Of a stretch of 64,000 nucleotides of DNA, positions 1 to 9,289 are shown piece after piece. The notes beneath the pieces are model-generated. The model did no database searches. It saw only the letters and a program-made list of their open reading frames with translations, and was not told the origin of the DNA. Both the position numbers and the translations under genes were made by a program. Origin of the DNA: Selenomonadaceae bacterium (GTDB taxonomy: Bacteria; Bacillota; Negativicutes; Selenomonadales; Selenomonadaceae); the NCBI GenBank assembly GCA_017549815.1, contig JAFYNH010000092.1:98913-162912 (forward strand), read 5' to 3'. Within the stretch, counting starts at the first letter, position 1. Each line of letters starts with the position of its first letter.

Positions 1-3000
1 ATCCGCACCGAGACTCGCAATATCGCCGTCGCCCGTGTTGATTGTGCTGTTACGTAAAGTATTGAGTCCAACACTGTCCTTGCCCGCGCCGAGATTAATG
101 ACGTAGTTGTAATGAGTTGCCGCTGAATCTTTTACCGTGTCATTGCCCGTGCCGCCGATAACTGTATTGCCATAGATAGTTGAGTAATTGTTGACTGTGA
201 CAATATTGTTTCCTTCACCAAGATTTATGAGATGGTAATTGCCCTTAGTGATTTTTATGGAGTCGTTGCCCGCGCCTGCGTTTATCGTGACGTAATCGGC
301 ACTGTTTTCCATAGAATCATTGCCCAAACCTAAATCCGCATGAACGCTCGCGCCGCTGTTGGTGACTTTGTCATTTCCGGCATATGAAAGAATTGTTGCG
401 CCCGCGATAGTGTTTTTAAGGTTGTCTGCATTTTCGGTACCTTCGACAAGAAGCGGATTTTTATAGACGCCTGTAATCTTGACGGTTCCCAAGCTCGCCG
501 CGCCGTTGATTTTGATAACACCGCTACCAACCGAAACAAAGACATCATTGCCGACTGTGTCGCTAAAGTAAGTTCCGTTACCGTCGCCGATTTGGAGCGT
601 ATCATCTCCGTTAAAGCCGCTAATCGTATCGTTGCCGTCGCCAGCGTTATAAACAATCACGTTATTTGAGGCATTGGAGCCGAGACTTATAAGGTCATTG
701 CCCGCGCCAGCTTTTATCGTGACATTTGCTTTGTTGCTTTCAAGGGTCTCGCTACTACTTGTGCCTTCGATAAGGAACGGATTTTTATAGACGCCTTTTA
801 TATTGACAGCGGACAAGTTTGCCGCGCCGCCTATTGTAATTACGCCACTGCCAACTGAGACTAAAACATCATTGCCGACCGTTTTGTTAAAGTAAGTGCC
901 CGTGCCGTCGCCGATTTGGAGCGTATCATTTCCGTTAAAGCCGCCAATCGAATCGTTGCCGTCGCCGTTGTTATAAATAATCAAACCGTTTCCGGCATTG
1001 CTGCCAAGTGAAATGACATCGTCGTCAGCCCCGCCGTTGATTGTGAAGTCGTCGCCGTTGTAAGTTTCGCTGATGATAGTATCGTTGCCCGCGCCACCTT
1101 CGATTGTGGCTCTGTCGCCTGTGTAAATCGAATCGTTACCTGCGCCGCCTCTGATTGTCACGTCGTGAATATGATTTTTAACGGTATCGGCTCCGTCGCC
1201 CGCGTCAATTAAAATATTTCCGTTTTGATGTCCGCCATGATTTGCAATGAAGTCGTCACCCGCGCCCGCGTTTATCGTCACGTTTACGGCATAATTGTTA
1301 ATGGTATCTTTACCGCCGAGCGCGTTAATCGTCGCGCCTTCAACGGTGTTATCGATTTTATCGTCGCCGTCTGTGCCGACTACATTCAAGGCTAAACCTT
1401 CAATATTTCCTTCGCTGAAGAAATCCGCCGCGTTTTCAAGGGTTATCCTGCCCGTGCCGACAGATACAATGACATTGTTAGAATCGTCATTAACTGTCGA
1501 GTAAGTTCCAGTCGCACTTAAAATCCGGAGCGTCGAAGTCTCGTTAAAGCCCTCAATATAATCGTTGCCGTCGCCGTCATTGTACTTGAACAGAACGTTA
1601 CTGTTCATATTGTTGATTGTGTCATTACCTGCACCGGCGTTGATTGTGACATTTGAGCCGTCATTAGAAATGTTATCGTTACCGTTACCTGCGTTGATTA
1701 TAACATTTGAGCCATTGTTAGAAATGTTATCGTTGCCGTTGCCTGCGTCGATTGTGACACCTTCGCCGTAGTTCCAAATTTCATTACTACCAGAGCCGCC
1801 ATTAATTGAAACATGCGAACCTTCGTTCCGAATATAATCGTCGCCTATGCCCGCGTCTATCGTGACATTATTGCCGTAGTTGTCAATCTGGTCGTCGCCC
1901 GCGCCCGAATTTATCGTTACGTTTTCCGAGAAAATACTTCCATCGTTAGCTGTAGCAATTGTGTTATTGGTTATGAGGTCGCCGCCGTCGCCGCCATTAA
2001 TTAAAACATTCGAGTTGCGGTTTTCGATTTGGTTGTTGCCCGTATTCGCGTTGATTGTCACGTTTGAGCCTTCGTTGACGACGGCATCATTGCCCGCGCC
2101 CAAATTAATTACAACGTTATCGGGCGTGAGGGTTTCATCTTGCAGGGTTTGTTCGTTATATAAAGTCTTTATGCGGTTTTCGATTTGGTTGTCGCCGTAG
2201 TTAGCGTTGATTGTCACGTTCGAGCCTTCGTTGACGACTTTATCATTGCCCGCGCCCAAATTAATTACAACGTTATCGGGTGTGAGGCTTTCATCTTGCT
2301 CAGTCTGTTCATATATGAGGTTGGAAATTTCGTCGTCGCCGTCGTTCGCGTTGATTATAACATTTTTAGCGTAGTTGGAAATGGTATCGTTGCCACTGAC
2401 GCCGTTAATTGTCGTTTTATCGCCGTAGTTGGAAATTTCTTCAACGCCCGATATGCTGACATTCGTGCCGTAATTATTAATGTAGTCGTTACCAGCTCCG
2501 CCGTCGACAGTGACACTTGCGCCGCTATTGTTAATGGCATCATTACCCGAACCTGCGCGGATTAAAACTTTATCGCCGAGATTTTCAACGCCGTCCGAAA
2601 TATTACTGGCGGTTATCGTGGCGTTATTGTTTGCGTTGTAAATGTAGTAGCTCTTATCGGCGGACGCGCTGAAGGAATTACCCGCGATCGTGACAGATTC
2701 TCTGGGATTTTGATTAAGGACGGTTTTTGTACCGTTGGCGTCTTCGACCGTGATAATTTCACTGCGAGCTTCTCTAAGCGTCAAAGTATTATCGCCGACG
2801 TTAAGAACAATGTCGCCGTCGCTATTTATTAAAGTACTGCCAAGAGTGCCACTCGTCAGCTTAATGTTCAAGTTGGAGCCTTCTAATTTGGGACTGCCGA
2901 CAACATGAATTAAATCGTTGCCTTCTCCTGCGCCGTATTCAATGACGGTTTTGACATTGCTAAGATAAATATCAATGGTATCATTACCCGCGCCGCCGTT

Positions 3001-4584
3001 GACAACATTGCTATCGGTATTTCTTCCATGCGATCTGATGTAAATATAATCGTTACCAGCACCGCCCTTGAGTGTAACGTTGGAACCGAGTCGATTATAA
3101 ATTTCATCGGCACCGTCGCCCGCGTCAATCGTCACTGAGCTACCGCTGTTGGTAATTGAATCGTTACCTGTACCGCTTTTAATCGAAACGTTTTTGCTAT
3201 TGTTCGTTATGTAGTTATCGCCGCCGCCCGCGTCTATCGTTACTGAATTGCCGCTACTGTTATTGATAATTGAATCGTTACCTGTGCCGCTTTTAATCGA
3301 AACGTTCTTTCTACTGTTCGTTATGTAGTTATCGCCGTCGCCTGCATCAATTGTTATCGAATCGCCGCTGTTTATAATGCGGTCGTTACCTGTGCCGCTT
3401 TTAATCGAAACGTTCTTGCTACTGTTCGTTATGAGATTGTTGCCGTAACCTGCATCAATCGTTACAGAGTCGCCGCCAACGTTGTTGCTAATAGTATCAG
3501 CGTCGGCACCGCCTTTAATTGAAACGTTCTTGCCCCTGTTCGTTATACGATTGTAGCCGCTACCCGCATCTATCGTAACGTTCGAGCCGTTGTTGTCAAT
3601 GGTATCATCGTCATTGCCGCCCATGATAGAAACGTTACTGGCGTTGAAATTGTTCGTTATTTTATTCTTGCCGTTGCCGCCATTGAGTACAGCGAAGTTG
3701 CCGTAATTGTTAATAGTATCGTCACCGTCGCCCGCGTTGACTGTGACAGAATCTCCGCCATTGTTATTGGTAATTTTGTCGTCGCCCGCGTCGCCGAAAA
3801 TCTTGACATTAGAACCGCTGTTATCAATAGTATCTCTGTCGTCGCCGCCGTTTATCGTCACGTTCGTGGCGTAGTTGACAATGTTATCGTCGCCTTCTCC
3901 GCCGTTAATCGTCGTGTAGTTGCCAGCTGCTTTATTGGTGATTTGGTCGTTGCCCGCTCCGCCGAAAATATTGACATTAGAGCCGCTGTTCTCAATGGTA
4001 TCTTTGTCGCCGCCGCCGTATATCCTAACGTCTTTGCCGTAATTATAAATACGGTCTGAATCATCTCCGCTGTTGATTACAGCATTCGTGCCCAAACTGC
4101 TGTTGAAAATGTAATTCCTGCCTGCGCCCGCGTCTATAATGGCTTTGGTTCCGTCGTTATAGATTGAATCACGACCTGCACCGCCATTGATTGTCGCGTC
4201 AGAGCCGCTGTTGTTAATGGTATCGTCATTTGCGCCGCCGTCAATCGAGACGTGCTCGCCGCTGTTGGTGATTTTATCGTTGCCGTTGCCCGCGTCAATC
4301 GAAACGTAACTGCCGATATTTTTGATTGAATCATTCCCTGCGCCTGTTTTAATCGTAACGAGAGGAGAGCCGCTATTGTCGACGGTATCATTGCCGTTTC
4401 CGCCGACGATTGTAACAAGTGCGCCTTTATTGGAAATCTTGTTATTGCCACTAATGGCTTCAATCATTACGCCGCTAACTGTGTTATCGACAGTGCCAGA
4501 ACTTACCGAGATAACTAAGGGGGTATCGTTTTCGGGGGCGTCTGCCAGCGATTGCAGAGCGACTTGTTCATCAAAGTATCTCAT
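1..4584 (-). CDS. Giant RTX-like repeat protein, C-terminus cut by window edge
   Basis: An uninterrupted minus-strand frame runs from ATG at 4584 (MRYFDEQVALQ) past base 1, at least 1528 codons with no stop found. The start has a strong GGAGG seven bases upstream. The protein is built almost wholly of short repeats of the type N-x-G-x-x-V-T-I-[ND]-G-G-x-G-[ND]-D-[ST]-I, the glycine/aspartate pattern of Ca2+-binding parallel beta-roll (RTX) proteins, interrupted near 481-560 and 2700-2900 by beta-rich spacers. There is no Sec signal peptide, as expected for type I secretion substrates whose signal is C-terminal and lies outside the window. No ABC exporter, membrane fusion protein or TolC gene is in the window. 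It resembles the first ~1000 residues of the protein at 25518-33350, so the two are probably paralogues. Surface or secreted structural function is inferred. Confidence 0.85.
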   Translation of the reverse strand, partial: MRYFDEQVALQSLADAPENDTPLVISVSSGTVDNTVSGVMIEAISGNNKISNKGALVTIVGGNGNDTVDNSGSPLVTIKTGAGNDSIKNIGSYVSIDAGNGNDKITNSGEHVSIDGGANDDTINNSGSDATINGGAGRDSIYNDGTKAIIDAGAGRNYIFNSSLGTNAVINSGDDSDRIYNYGKDVRIYGGGDKDTIENSGSNVNIFGGAGNDQITNKAAGNYTTINGGEGDDNIVNYATNVTINGGDDRDTIDNSGSNVKIFGDAGDDKITNNNGGDSVTVNAGDGDDTINNYGNFAVLNGGNGKNKITNNFNASNVSIMGGNDDDTIDNNGSNVTIDAGSGYNRITNRGKNVSIKGGADADTISNNVGGDSVTIDAGYGNNLITNSSKNVSIKSGTGNDRIINSGDSITIDAGDGDNYITNSRKNVSIKSGTGNDSIINNSSGNSVTIDAGGGDNYITNNSKNVSIKSGTGNDSITNSGSSVTIDAGDGADEIYNRLGSNVTLKGGAGNDYIYIRSHGRNTDSNVVNGGAGNDTIDIYLSNVKTVIEYGAGEGNDLIHVVGSPKLEGSNLNIKLTSGTLGSTLINSDGDIVLNVGDNTLTLREARSEIITVEDANGTKTVLNQNPRESVTIAGNSFSASADKSYYIYNANNNATITASNISDGVENLGDKVLIRAGSGNDAINNSGASVTVDGGAGNDYINNYGTNVSISGVEEISNYGDKTTINGVSGNDTISNYAKNVIINANDGDDEISNLIYEQTEQDESLTPDNVVINLGAGNDKVVNEGSNVTINANYGDNQIENRIKTLYNEQTLQDETLTPDNVVINLGAGNDAVVNEGSNVTINANTGNNQIENRNSNVLINGGDGGDLITNNTIATANDGSIFSENVTINSGAGDDQIDNYGNNVTIDAGIGDDYIRNEGSHVSINGGSGSNEIWNYGEGVTIDAGNGNDNISNNGSNVIINAGNGNDNISNDGSNVTINAGAGNDTINNMNSNVLFKYNDGDGNDYIEGFNETSTLRILSATGTYSTVNDDSNNVIVSVGTGRITLENAADFFSEGNIEGLALNVVGTDGDDKIDNTVEGATINALGGKDTINNYAVNVTINAGAGDDFIANHGGHQNGNILIDAGDGADTVKNHIHDVTIRGGAGNDSIYTGDRATIEGGAGNDTIISETYNGDDFTINGGADDDVISLGSNAGNGLIIYNNGDGNDSIGGFNGNDTLQIGDGTGTYFNKTVGNDVLVSVGSGVITIGGAANLSAVNIKGVYKNPFLIEGTSSSETLESNKANVTIKAGAGNDLISLGSNASNNVIVYNAGDGNDTISGFNGDDTLQIGDGNGTYFSDTVGNDVFVSVGSGVIKINGAASLGTVKITGVYKNPLLVEGTENADNLKNTIAGATILSYAGNDKVTNSGASVHADLGLGNDSMENSADYVTINAGAGNDSIKITKGNYHLINLGEGNNIVTVNNYSTIYGNTVIGGTGNDTVKDSAATHYNYVINLGAGKDSVGLNTLRNSTINTGDGDIASLGAD

Positions 4585-4788
4585 AAAAATAACCTCCTTC
4601 ATAACCATTGCCGATGGCTTGTGACCTGTACCCATGTTGGTTAAATCAGGGCTTGCGTCCAACCAATCGTTATTTACTCCATCCCTGTTAAAAAACTTGT
4701 TATTCGCCAATCACCGATATACTTTTGCCCGAAAAAAGCTTTCACCGCCTTTCCGTCGTGCCATTAGTTATTAAACGTTGCTTTATGC
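4585..4788 (-). other. Long structured 5' leader of the first RTX gene
   Basis: About 200 transcribed bases separate the promoter from the ATG at 4584. On the RNA strand a hairpin can form between UUGGUU (4666-4661) and AACCAA (4642-4637). Its loop holds CCCUG (4651-4647), which is complementary to CAGGG (4687-4683) outside the hairpin, giving a possible pseudoknot. The loop region carries GGACGCAAG, reminiscent of the GGACGCAAAG core of c-di-GMP-I (GEMM) riboswitches, but the flanking core does not align well by eye. It may be a cis-regulatory RNA; the class is not established. Confidence 0.35.
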
Positions 4789-4818
4789 ATTATAATAATT
4801 GTTTTTTTTTTTTGTCAA
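4789..4818 (-). promoter_or_regulatory. Promoter of first RTX gene with A-tract spacer
   Basis: On the minus strand a perfect TTGACA (4818-4813) and a perfect TATAAT (4794-4789) are separated by 18 bases. The spacer starts with eleven A residues that continue the last A of the -35 box, so the homopolymer is 12 bases (4802-4813). It lies just after the ubiX stop codon. Confidence 0.8.
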
Positions 4819-4838
4819 TTGTCTGCCGCGTTTTTTTA

Positions 4839-5396
4839 TCAAGGTTTACGCCACTCAATCATATCGTCGGGAAGATTGAACAGTCGCAAGATTTTATTGA
4901 CGACGTGATTTATTTGCGCCTCCAAGCTCGACGGCGTGTTGTAAAACGTCATGACGGGCGGCATAATAATTGCTCCGCAATCGGCAAGCTCTTTCATGTT
5001 GCGCAAGTGAATTCGACTGAAAGGCATTTCACGCGGCACGAGCAACAGCTTGCGATTTTCTTTAATGCAAACGTCCGCCGCTCTTAGCAAAAGATTTTCA
5101 CAGTAGCCCGCCGCAATCCCCGCCAAAGTTTTCATAGTGCACGGGACGACAATCATACCGTCGACTAAAAAGCTCCCGCTGGCAATCGAGGCGTCCATTT
5201 GATTCACGTCGTAAACGTAATTGGCAAGGCGGCGAATATCGAAAATATTAAAGTTCGTTTCGTCGCGAATTGTCAGCTCCGCGCCCTCCGTGATGATTAA
5301 ATGCGTCTCGACTGACTCAACTTCTTTAAGGCGGCGCAAAAGTTCAACGGCAATAATCACGCCGCTTGCGCCCGTCATTCCAACTATCAATCTCAT
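4839..5396 (-). CDS. ubiX: UbiX-family flavin prenyltransferase
   Basis: This 185-residue protein belongs to the UbiX/Pad1 flavoprotein family, which prenylates FMN to make the cofactor of UbiD-type decarboxylases. The N-terminus has the phosphate-binding GMTGASG (6-12), and later segments have SGSF, VVPCTMKTLA and the family signature KLLLVPREMPFS followed by IHLRNM and GAIIMPP. Length is normal. The ATG has AGGAG upstream. No ubiD homologue lies next to it here, so the partner decarboxylase must be elsewhere if there is one. Confidence 0.93.
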   Translation of the reverse strand: MRLIVGMTGASGVIIAVELLRRLKEVESVETHLIITEGAELTIRDETNFNIFDIRRLANYVYDVNQMDASIASGSFLVDGMIVVPCTMKTLAGIAAGYCENLLLRAADVCIKENRKLLLVPREMPFSRIHLRNMKELADCGAIIMPPVMTFYNTPSSLEAQINHVVNKILRLFNLPDDMIEWRKP

Positions 5397-5418
5397 AAAA
5401 AATTTTCTCCTTTACATT

Positions 5419-5497
5419 CCTAGTAACTAGGGACTAGGGACTAGGAACTAGGAACTAATAACTACTAGTTCCTAAAAACTAATTCCTAATTCCTAAT
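5419..5497. repeat. Heptad-periodic array, intergenic
   Basis: About eleven consecutive 7-bp units of the type CTAGGAA/CTAGGGA switch midway to the complementary form TTCCTAA, so the array can fold into a hairpin. It fills the gap between ubiX and the sugar transferase gene and ends at the latter's stop codon. Confidence 0.85.
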
Positions 5498-6930
5498 TAA
5501 TAAGCTCCTTTGCCGCGAAAGACCGCCTTGACCGTTTTGAAAAGATACATAATGTCAATCCAAACCGACCAGTTGCGAACGTACCAAGTATCCATTGCGA
5601 CGCGCTCAGGATAAGTCGTATCGCTCCGACCGCTAACTTGCCACATGCCCGTTATTCCCGGCAAAACCATATAATATTCGCGAATATTTTTGCCGTAGCG
5701 CGGGACTTCCTCTTGAACAATCGGGCGAGGACCTACAAGGCTCATTTCGCCGCGAATCACATTCCAAAGTTGAGGCAATTCATCAAGACTTGTCCGCCTT
5801 AAAAAATTTCCAAGCTTAGTAACTCGCGGGTCATTCGTCAGCTTAAAAGATTCGTCCCATTCGCGGTGGGCGTCGGGATTTTCGGCTAGATACTTTTTCA
5901 ATTTCTCTTCGGCGTCAGGAACCATAGTTTGAAATTTGTAGCACGGAAATTTTTTCCCAGCCGCTCCGACGCGCTTATGTGTGAAAATTATTTGCCCGCG
6001 ATTGTCAATGCAAACCATAATCGCAATCGCCAATAAGAACGGCGAAATCAATAGCCCGCCGAATATCGTCAACGTCAAGTCGAAAATTCTTTTGATGATT
6101 CGGTTGTAAGGACGCGACAGATTATTTCGCAAGTTGAGCATAAGAATTTTTTCGCTGAACAGAATAGAAATTTCCGCGCTCGACATTGGCGTTCCGATTA
6201 GGTCGGGGATAAATGAAATATTTTTAACAAGCGGCTGAATTTTATTGATGAGTTCTTGAAGTCTTTCCTTGTCGAGACCCGGCGCGGCGATTACGACAGT
6301 ATTAATTTTCGCCGCCCTAACAATACTGCGCACTTCGTCAAAGCCGCCCAATATCGGGAAATTTTTCGGGAGCTGTTCGGAAATCGGGTGGTCGTCAATC
6401 AGCCCGACGATTTTATATCTGTAACCTAAATCCTCTTGCCAAAATTTTATCAACTTCTCCGCCGTAAGTCCCGCTCCTACTAAAATTATCGGCTCGTAAA
6501 AGATATTGCGCCGCTTAAGAAATTTTAGGACGGCGTAGCGAATCACGCAGACATTTATTAGCACGAATAGCCCGAATAAAATTATGAATAGCCGCGAAGC
6601 TTGGTCGCTCGCCTTCAAAAAGTAAATGATGATTATCGACGCTATCCAACCCGCGAAGACCGATTGAAAGATGTCGCGCATGGTGTCGACGACTGGTTTC
6701 ATTTGCCGATAACTGCGCGATTGCCCAAGAATAATCAAAAACAATAGCGGCACCGTTCCATAAATGTACGAGTCGGCATAAATGTAAGTGACGCGGTTCC
6801 ACGTGTCGAGATAATCGCGCAGGATAAAGGCGAGGTGTTCGCTCAGCACGACGCCCAGATAATCGAATAGTAAAAATAAAATCGGCGGCACAAACGAACT
6901 CAAGCTCGTCGAATTTTTTTTAGCAGACAT
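5497..6930 (-). CDS. WbaP-type undecaprenyl-phosphate sugar-1-phosphate transferase
   Basis: This 477-residue membrane protein matches polyprenyl glycosylphosphotransferases that start O-antigen, capsule or exopolysaccharide synthesis by transferring a sugar-1-phosphate from a UDP-sugar to undecaprenyl phosphate. Residues 1-~130 contain four or five hydrophobic helices; ~135-265 form a CoA-binding-like Rossmann region (ILVGAG, VGLIDDHP); the C-terminal bacterial sugar transferase domain starts at about 280 with KRIFDLTLT, then KRVGAAGKKF, LRRTSLDELPQL, MSLVGPRP and the PGITGMWQVSGRS motif. Length matches WbaP. ATG is preceded by GAGGAA. No other polysaccharide genes are adjacent, so the sugar cannot be predicted. 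The stop codon abuts a heptad array. Confidence 0.92.
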   Translation of the reverse strand: MSAKKNSTSLSSFVPPILFLLFDYLGVVLSEHLAFILRDYLDTWNRVTYIYADSYIYGTVPLLFLIILGQSRSYRQMKPVVDTMRDIFQSVFAGWIASIIIIYFLKASDQASRLFIILFGLFVLINVCVIRYAVLKFLKRRNIFYEPIILVGAGLTAEKLIKFWQEDLGYRYKIVGLIDDHPISEQLPKNFPILGGFDEVRSIVRAAKINTVVIAAPGLDKERLQELINKIQPLVKNISFIPDLIGTPMSSAEISILFSEKILMLNLRNNLSRPYNRIIKRIFDLTLTIFGGLLISPFLLAIAIMVCIDNRGQIIFTHKRVGAAGKKFPCYKFQTMVPDAEEKLKKYLAENPDAHREWDESFKLTNDPRVTKLGNFLRRTSLDELPQLWNVIRGEMSLVGPRPIVQEEVPRYGKNIREYYMVLPGITGMWQVSGRSDTTYPERVAMDTWYVRNWSVWIDIMYLFKTVKAVFRGKGAY

Positions 6931-6967
6931 ATTTTTTCCTCTAAATTTTTTACGGCTATTTTAACAC

Positions 6968-7006
6968 AAAAACCGCTCGAATTTTATCGAACGGCTAATT
7001 TTTTTT
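6968..7006. terminator. Bidirectional intrinsic terminator
   Basis: CCGCTCGA (6973-6980) pairs with TCGAACGG (6987-6994) with one mismatch. A T-run follows on the plus strand and TTTTTGTGTT follows on the minus strand, where it would end the clostripain-like gene transcript. Confidence 0.6.
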
Positions 7007-7007
7007 G

Positions 7008-7172
7008 TAGGGGCTAGGAAGTAGGAAGTAGGAACTAGGAACTAGTAGGGATTAGGGATTAGGAAGTAGGAACTGGTAGGAACTAGTTCCTAGAAACTCG
7101 CTCCTTTATTAGGAACTGGTTACTAGGGATTAGGAGTTAGGAACTAGTTCCTAGAAACTCGCTCCTAGTTCC
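7008..7172. repeat. Heptad-periodic array, longest copy
   Basis: About 23 units of 7 bp, mainly TAGGAAC/TAGGGAT types with inverted TTCCTAG units. It contains a direct repeat of about 25 bases (from ~7080 and from ~7140). It lies between the clostripain-like gene stop and the terminator at 6968-7006. Confidence 0.85.
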
Positions 7173-7177
7173 TGAAG

Positions 7178-9202
7178 TCATTGAATATCAACGTTGGTCG
7201 TGATTTGCCCGTCTCTTATCGTAAACATTATAAAGTTGGAAAGTGCACTGTCATCGGTCGGCGACATGAACTCAAAACAATAACCATAATTGCCGTCGCC
7301 AAGCGGCTCATCCTTAATCTGCGTGTCTTCCGTAACCGTGAACGTGTCAACCTCAACTTTAGTAAAGTCGTTATCGTCGCCCGAAATCGTCATTCCATAA
7401 TGAATCGTCGTAATTTCGTCGCCTGCGCGGAGCTTGATAAGGTCGCGGTCGCTCATGCCGTGATTGTCAATGCCCTTGCGTGCGCCGAGTATATAATATT
7501 TCTCGTCCGCATAAACATAGGCAACCAGCAAATTGCATTCGACGCCGTTAAGCCTAATAGGAATCGAATAAAGATTGTAGCCGTCATTCTCCGTCGTAAT
7601 TTCGACGTAAACGGGGTGCCCGTCAAGCATTGGCCAAACGCCTCTGAAATTGTCCGTGAAAATGCCCTTATCCCAATCGGCGTTAATGTCGGCGTCGGAG
7701 CCTAAATAAAGAATTATGTCGTTTTCAACGCCAATGTAGGCAAGCTGACAGTGGACACTCGACAACAAATCCATTTGGTCGGCGTTAAGCTGAACGAAAG
7801 TATTGCCGTCTTTATCCATTTGAACTTCAAAATCTTCCAGCTGAGAAATTTGGAAAATCTCCTGCCTCTGCGCGGGCGGAGTCGTCGGCATAGGCGCGGG
7901 AGCTTCCGGAACTTCCGCATGTTCAACAAAATCCTTTACCTGTTCGGGAATCTCGCCATAAATCAAGTAGTAGTACAAAATTTTCTGCGGAAGAGGAGCC
8001 GACTCTTGATTGAGATAATTAACAAGGCTTTGTTCGTCGCCGCTGTAAGAATAGAAACTGGAAAGTCCGCCGCCTTTATTACGATAAGCACCGTTGATTC
8101 TGTAAACAACCGCATTGTCAACCGCGCTAATCAATCTGTCGCTAGTTTTGGGCAGAAGGGTTTTTGTGCTCGTCGCCAAGTCGATTAAGTCAACCATGTT
8201 AGTATAACCGGTTTGTCGATTGTTGCCGCCGTAATTCTCCGCATTGACCGCGCCGCGTCCGAAGTTGGAGAAAAAGTTTCTGGGGTTCTGATAAGCCGCT
8301 TTCAAAGCCTCAAGTCCGTATGCCTCATAAGCCTTGCGGAGTTCAGGCAAATTGTTGAAGTCGACGACTGAAAGCGTAACGGTATCTTCCAAATCGTATT
8401 CTGAACACGCCGAATAATAAGTATCGCAAATGACTTGTCCGAGTTTCGCGCCGCCCATAGCGGGATTTTCCGCCAAAGCTCCGAGCCAACCCGTATAGTT
8501 CCAACCAAGCCCCGGCTCAACTTCTTCGGACGCCGTCATAAATTTCGCAAGCCCGTCAAGCGTGTTAAACGTGTCGTAAGTCGCCATTAAGCAAGCGTCA
8601 AAGCCAATCATTTCAAACGGCGGATTGTCAGTTGACGGTTGATGAGTCGCCGTAAAAGCATTGCGAATATCATTCAAGTCAAGATTATTGCCCGTGCGTT
8701 CGTCAAAGCAAACACCTGCCGCCGAGCCGCCGCCGTGATCCCAAAATACAAAAACTCTGTGGTCGGCGGGAATTTGCGCACCGTAGCTAATGAAATCCGA
8801 CAAAGTATTAACGTCGCCCATGTCGGCATCGGGCAAAGATTCAACCCTCTGCAAGCCGTCCGCGCTATAAAGATAACGCTCAACCGCGCCAGCAGTGACA
8901 ACATTATTTTGCCATTGATTAGTTCCGCCCGTCTGAATCAAAACTTTTATGTTGGCGGGCAGTTTGACGTTCAAAATTTCTTGGAAGTCAGCAGACGCCG
9001 CGCCGCCTTCCGTCTCTAAGTCCGTGCCGCAAAGATACCAGTAAACGAGCCAAGTGTCCTCCGCTTTGTATTCGTCGGTAAAGGACGCCTTTTTAACTAC
9101 CGGATCCAATTTTTCTTTAGGCTCGCTGTCGCAACCCATAATCGAGAAAGTCAGCGTGAGAAAAATTGTCAGCACGAAAAATCTTTGAATCGCGTTGCGC
9201 AT
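7178..9202 (-). CDS. Clostripain-family (peptidase C11) lipoprotein
   Basis: This 674-residue protein has a lipoprotein signal peptide with lipobox SIMGC and the lipidated cysteine at residue 24. Residues ~50-420 match the clostripain/C11 caspase-like fold: a WYLCGTDLE strand, the catalytic histidine in FWDHGGG (H156) and the catalytic cysteine in GFDACLMA (C204). A proline-rich linker at ~440 leads to a C-terminal beta-rich domain of unknown role. It should be an Arg/Lys-directed cysteine protease anchored in the envelope; substrate unknown. The start is ATG with GGGAG upstream. It is followed by two heptad arrays, one on each side of the gene. Confidence 0.88.
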   Translation of the reverse strand: MRNAIQRFFVLTIFLTLTFSIMGCDSEPKEKLDPVVKKASFTDEYKAEDTWLVYWYLCGTDLETEGGAASADFQEILNVKLPANIKVLIQTGGTNQWQNNVVTAGAVERYLYSADGLQRVESLPDADMGDVNTLSDFISYGAQIPADHRVFVFWDHGGGSAAGVCFDERTGNNLDLNDIRNAFTATHQPSTDNPPFEMIGFDACLMATYDTFNTLDGLAKFMTASEEVEPGLGWNYTGWLGALAENPAMGGAKLGQVICDTYYSACSEYDLEDTVTLSVVDFNNLPELRKAYEAYGLEALKAAYQNPRNFFSNFGRGAVNAENYGGNNRQTGYTNMVDLIDLATSTKTLLPKTSDRLISAVDNAVVYRINGAYRNKGGGLSSFYSYSGDEQSLVNYLNQESAPLPQKILYYYLIYGEIPEQVKDFVEHAEVPEAPAPMPTTPPAQRQEIFQISQLEDFEVQMDKDGNTFVQLNADQMDLLSSVHCQLAYIGVENDIILYLGSDADINADWDKGIFTDNFRGVWPMLDGHPVYVEITTENDGYNLYSIPIRLNGVECNLLVAYVYADEKYYILGARKGIDNHGMSDRDLIKLRAGDEITTIHYGMTISGDDNDFTKVEVDTFTVTEDTQIKDEPLGDGNYGYCFEFMSPTDDSALSNFIMFTIRDGQITTNVDIQ

Positions 9203-9230
9203 AATTTCATCTCCCTTGTTAAAAAAAATG

Positions 9231-9270
9231 GCTAATGATTAGAAAACGCTAACCACTAACCACTAGAGAT
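9231..9270. repeat. Short heptad-periodic array
   Basis: About five 7-bp units (CTAATGA, CTAACCA, CTAACCA, CTAGAGA) lie between the clostripain-like gene and the upstream lipoprotein gene. Confidence 0.6.
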
Positions 9271-9289
9271 TTCGATTATTCGGAATGAA

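Noticed and set aside
1..4584. Many plus- and minus-strand ORFs of 60-130 codons within the RTX regions
   Set aside because: They are shadows of the repetitive glycine/aspartate codons in the true minus-strand frame; none has a ribosome binding site or recognisable product.
4585..4788. Firm call of a c-di-GMP-I riboswitch
   Set aside because: Only a GGACGCAAG-like core is convincing; the tetraloop helix and the downstream conserved segment do not align by eye, so it is left as a structured leader.
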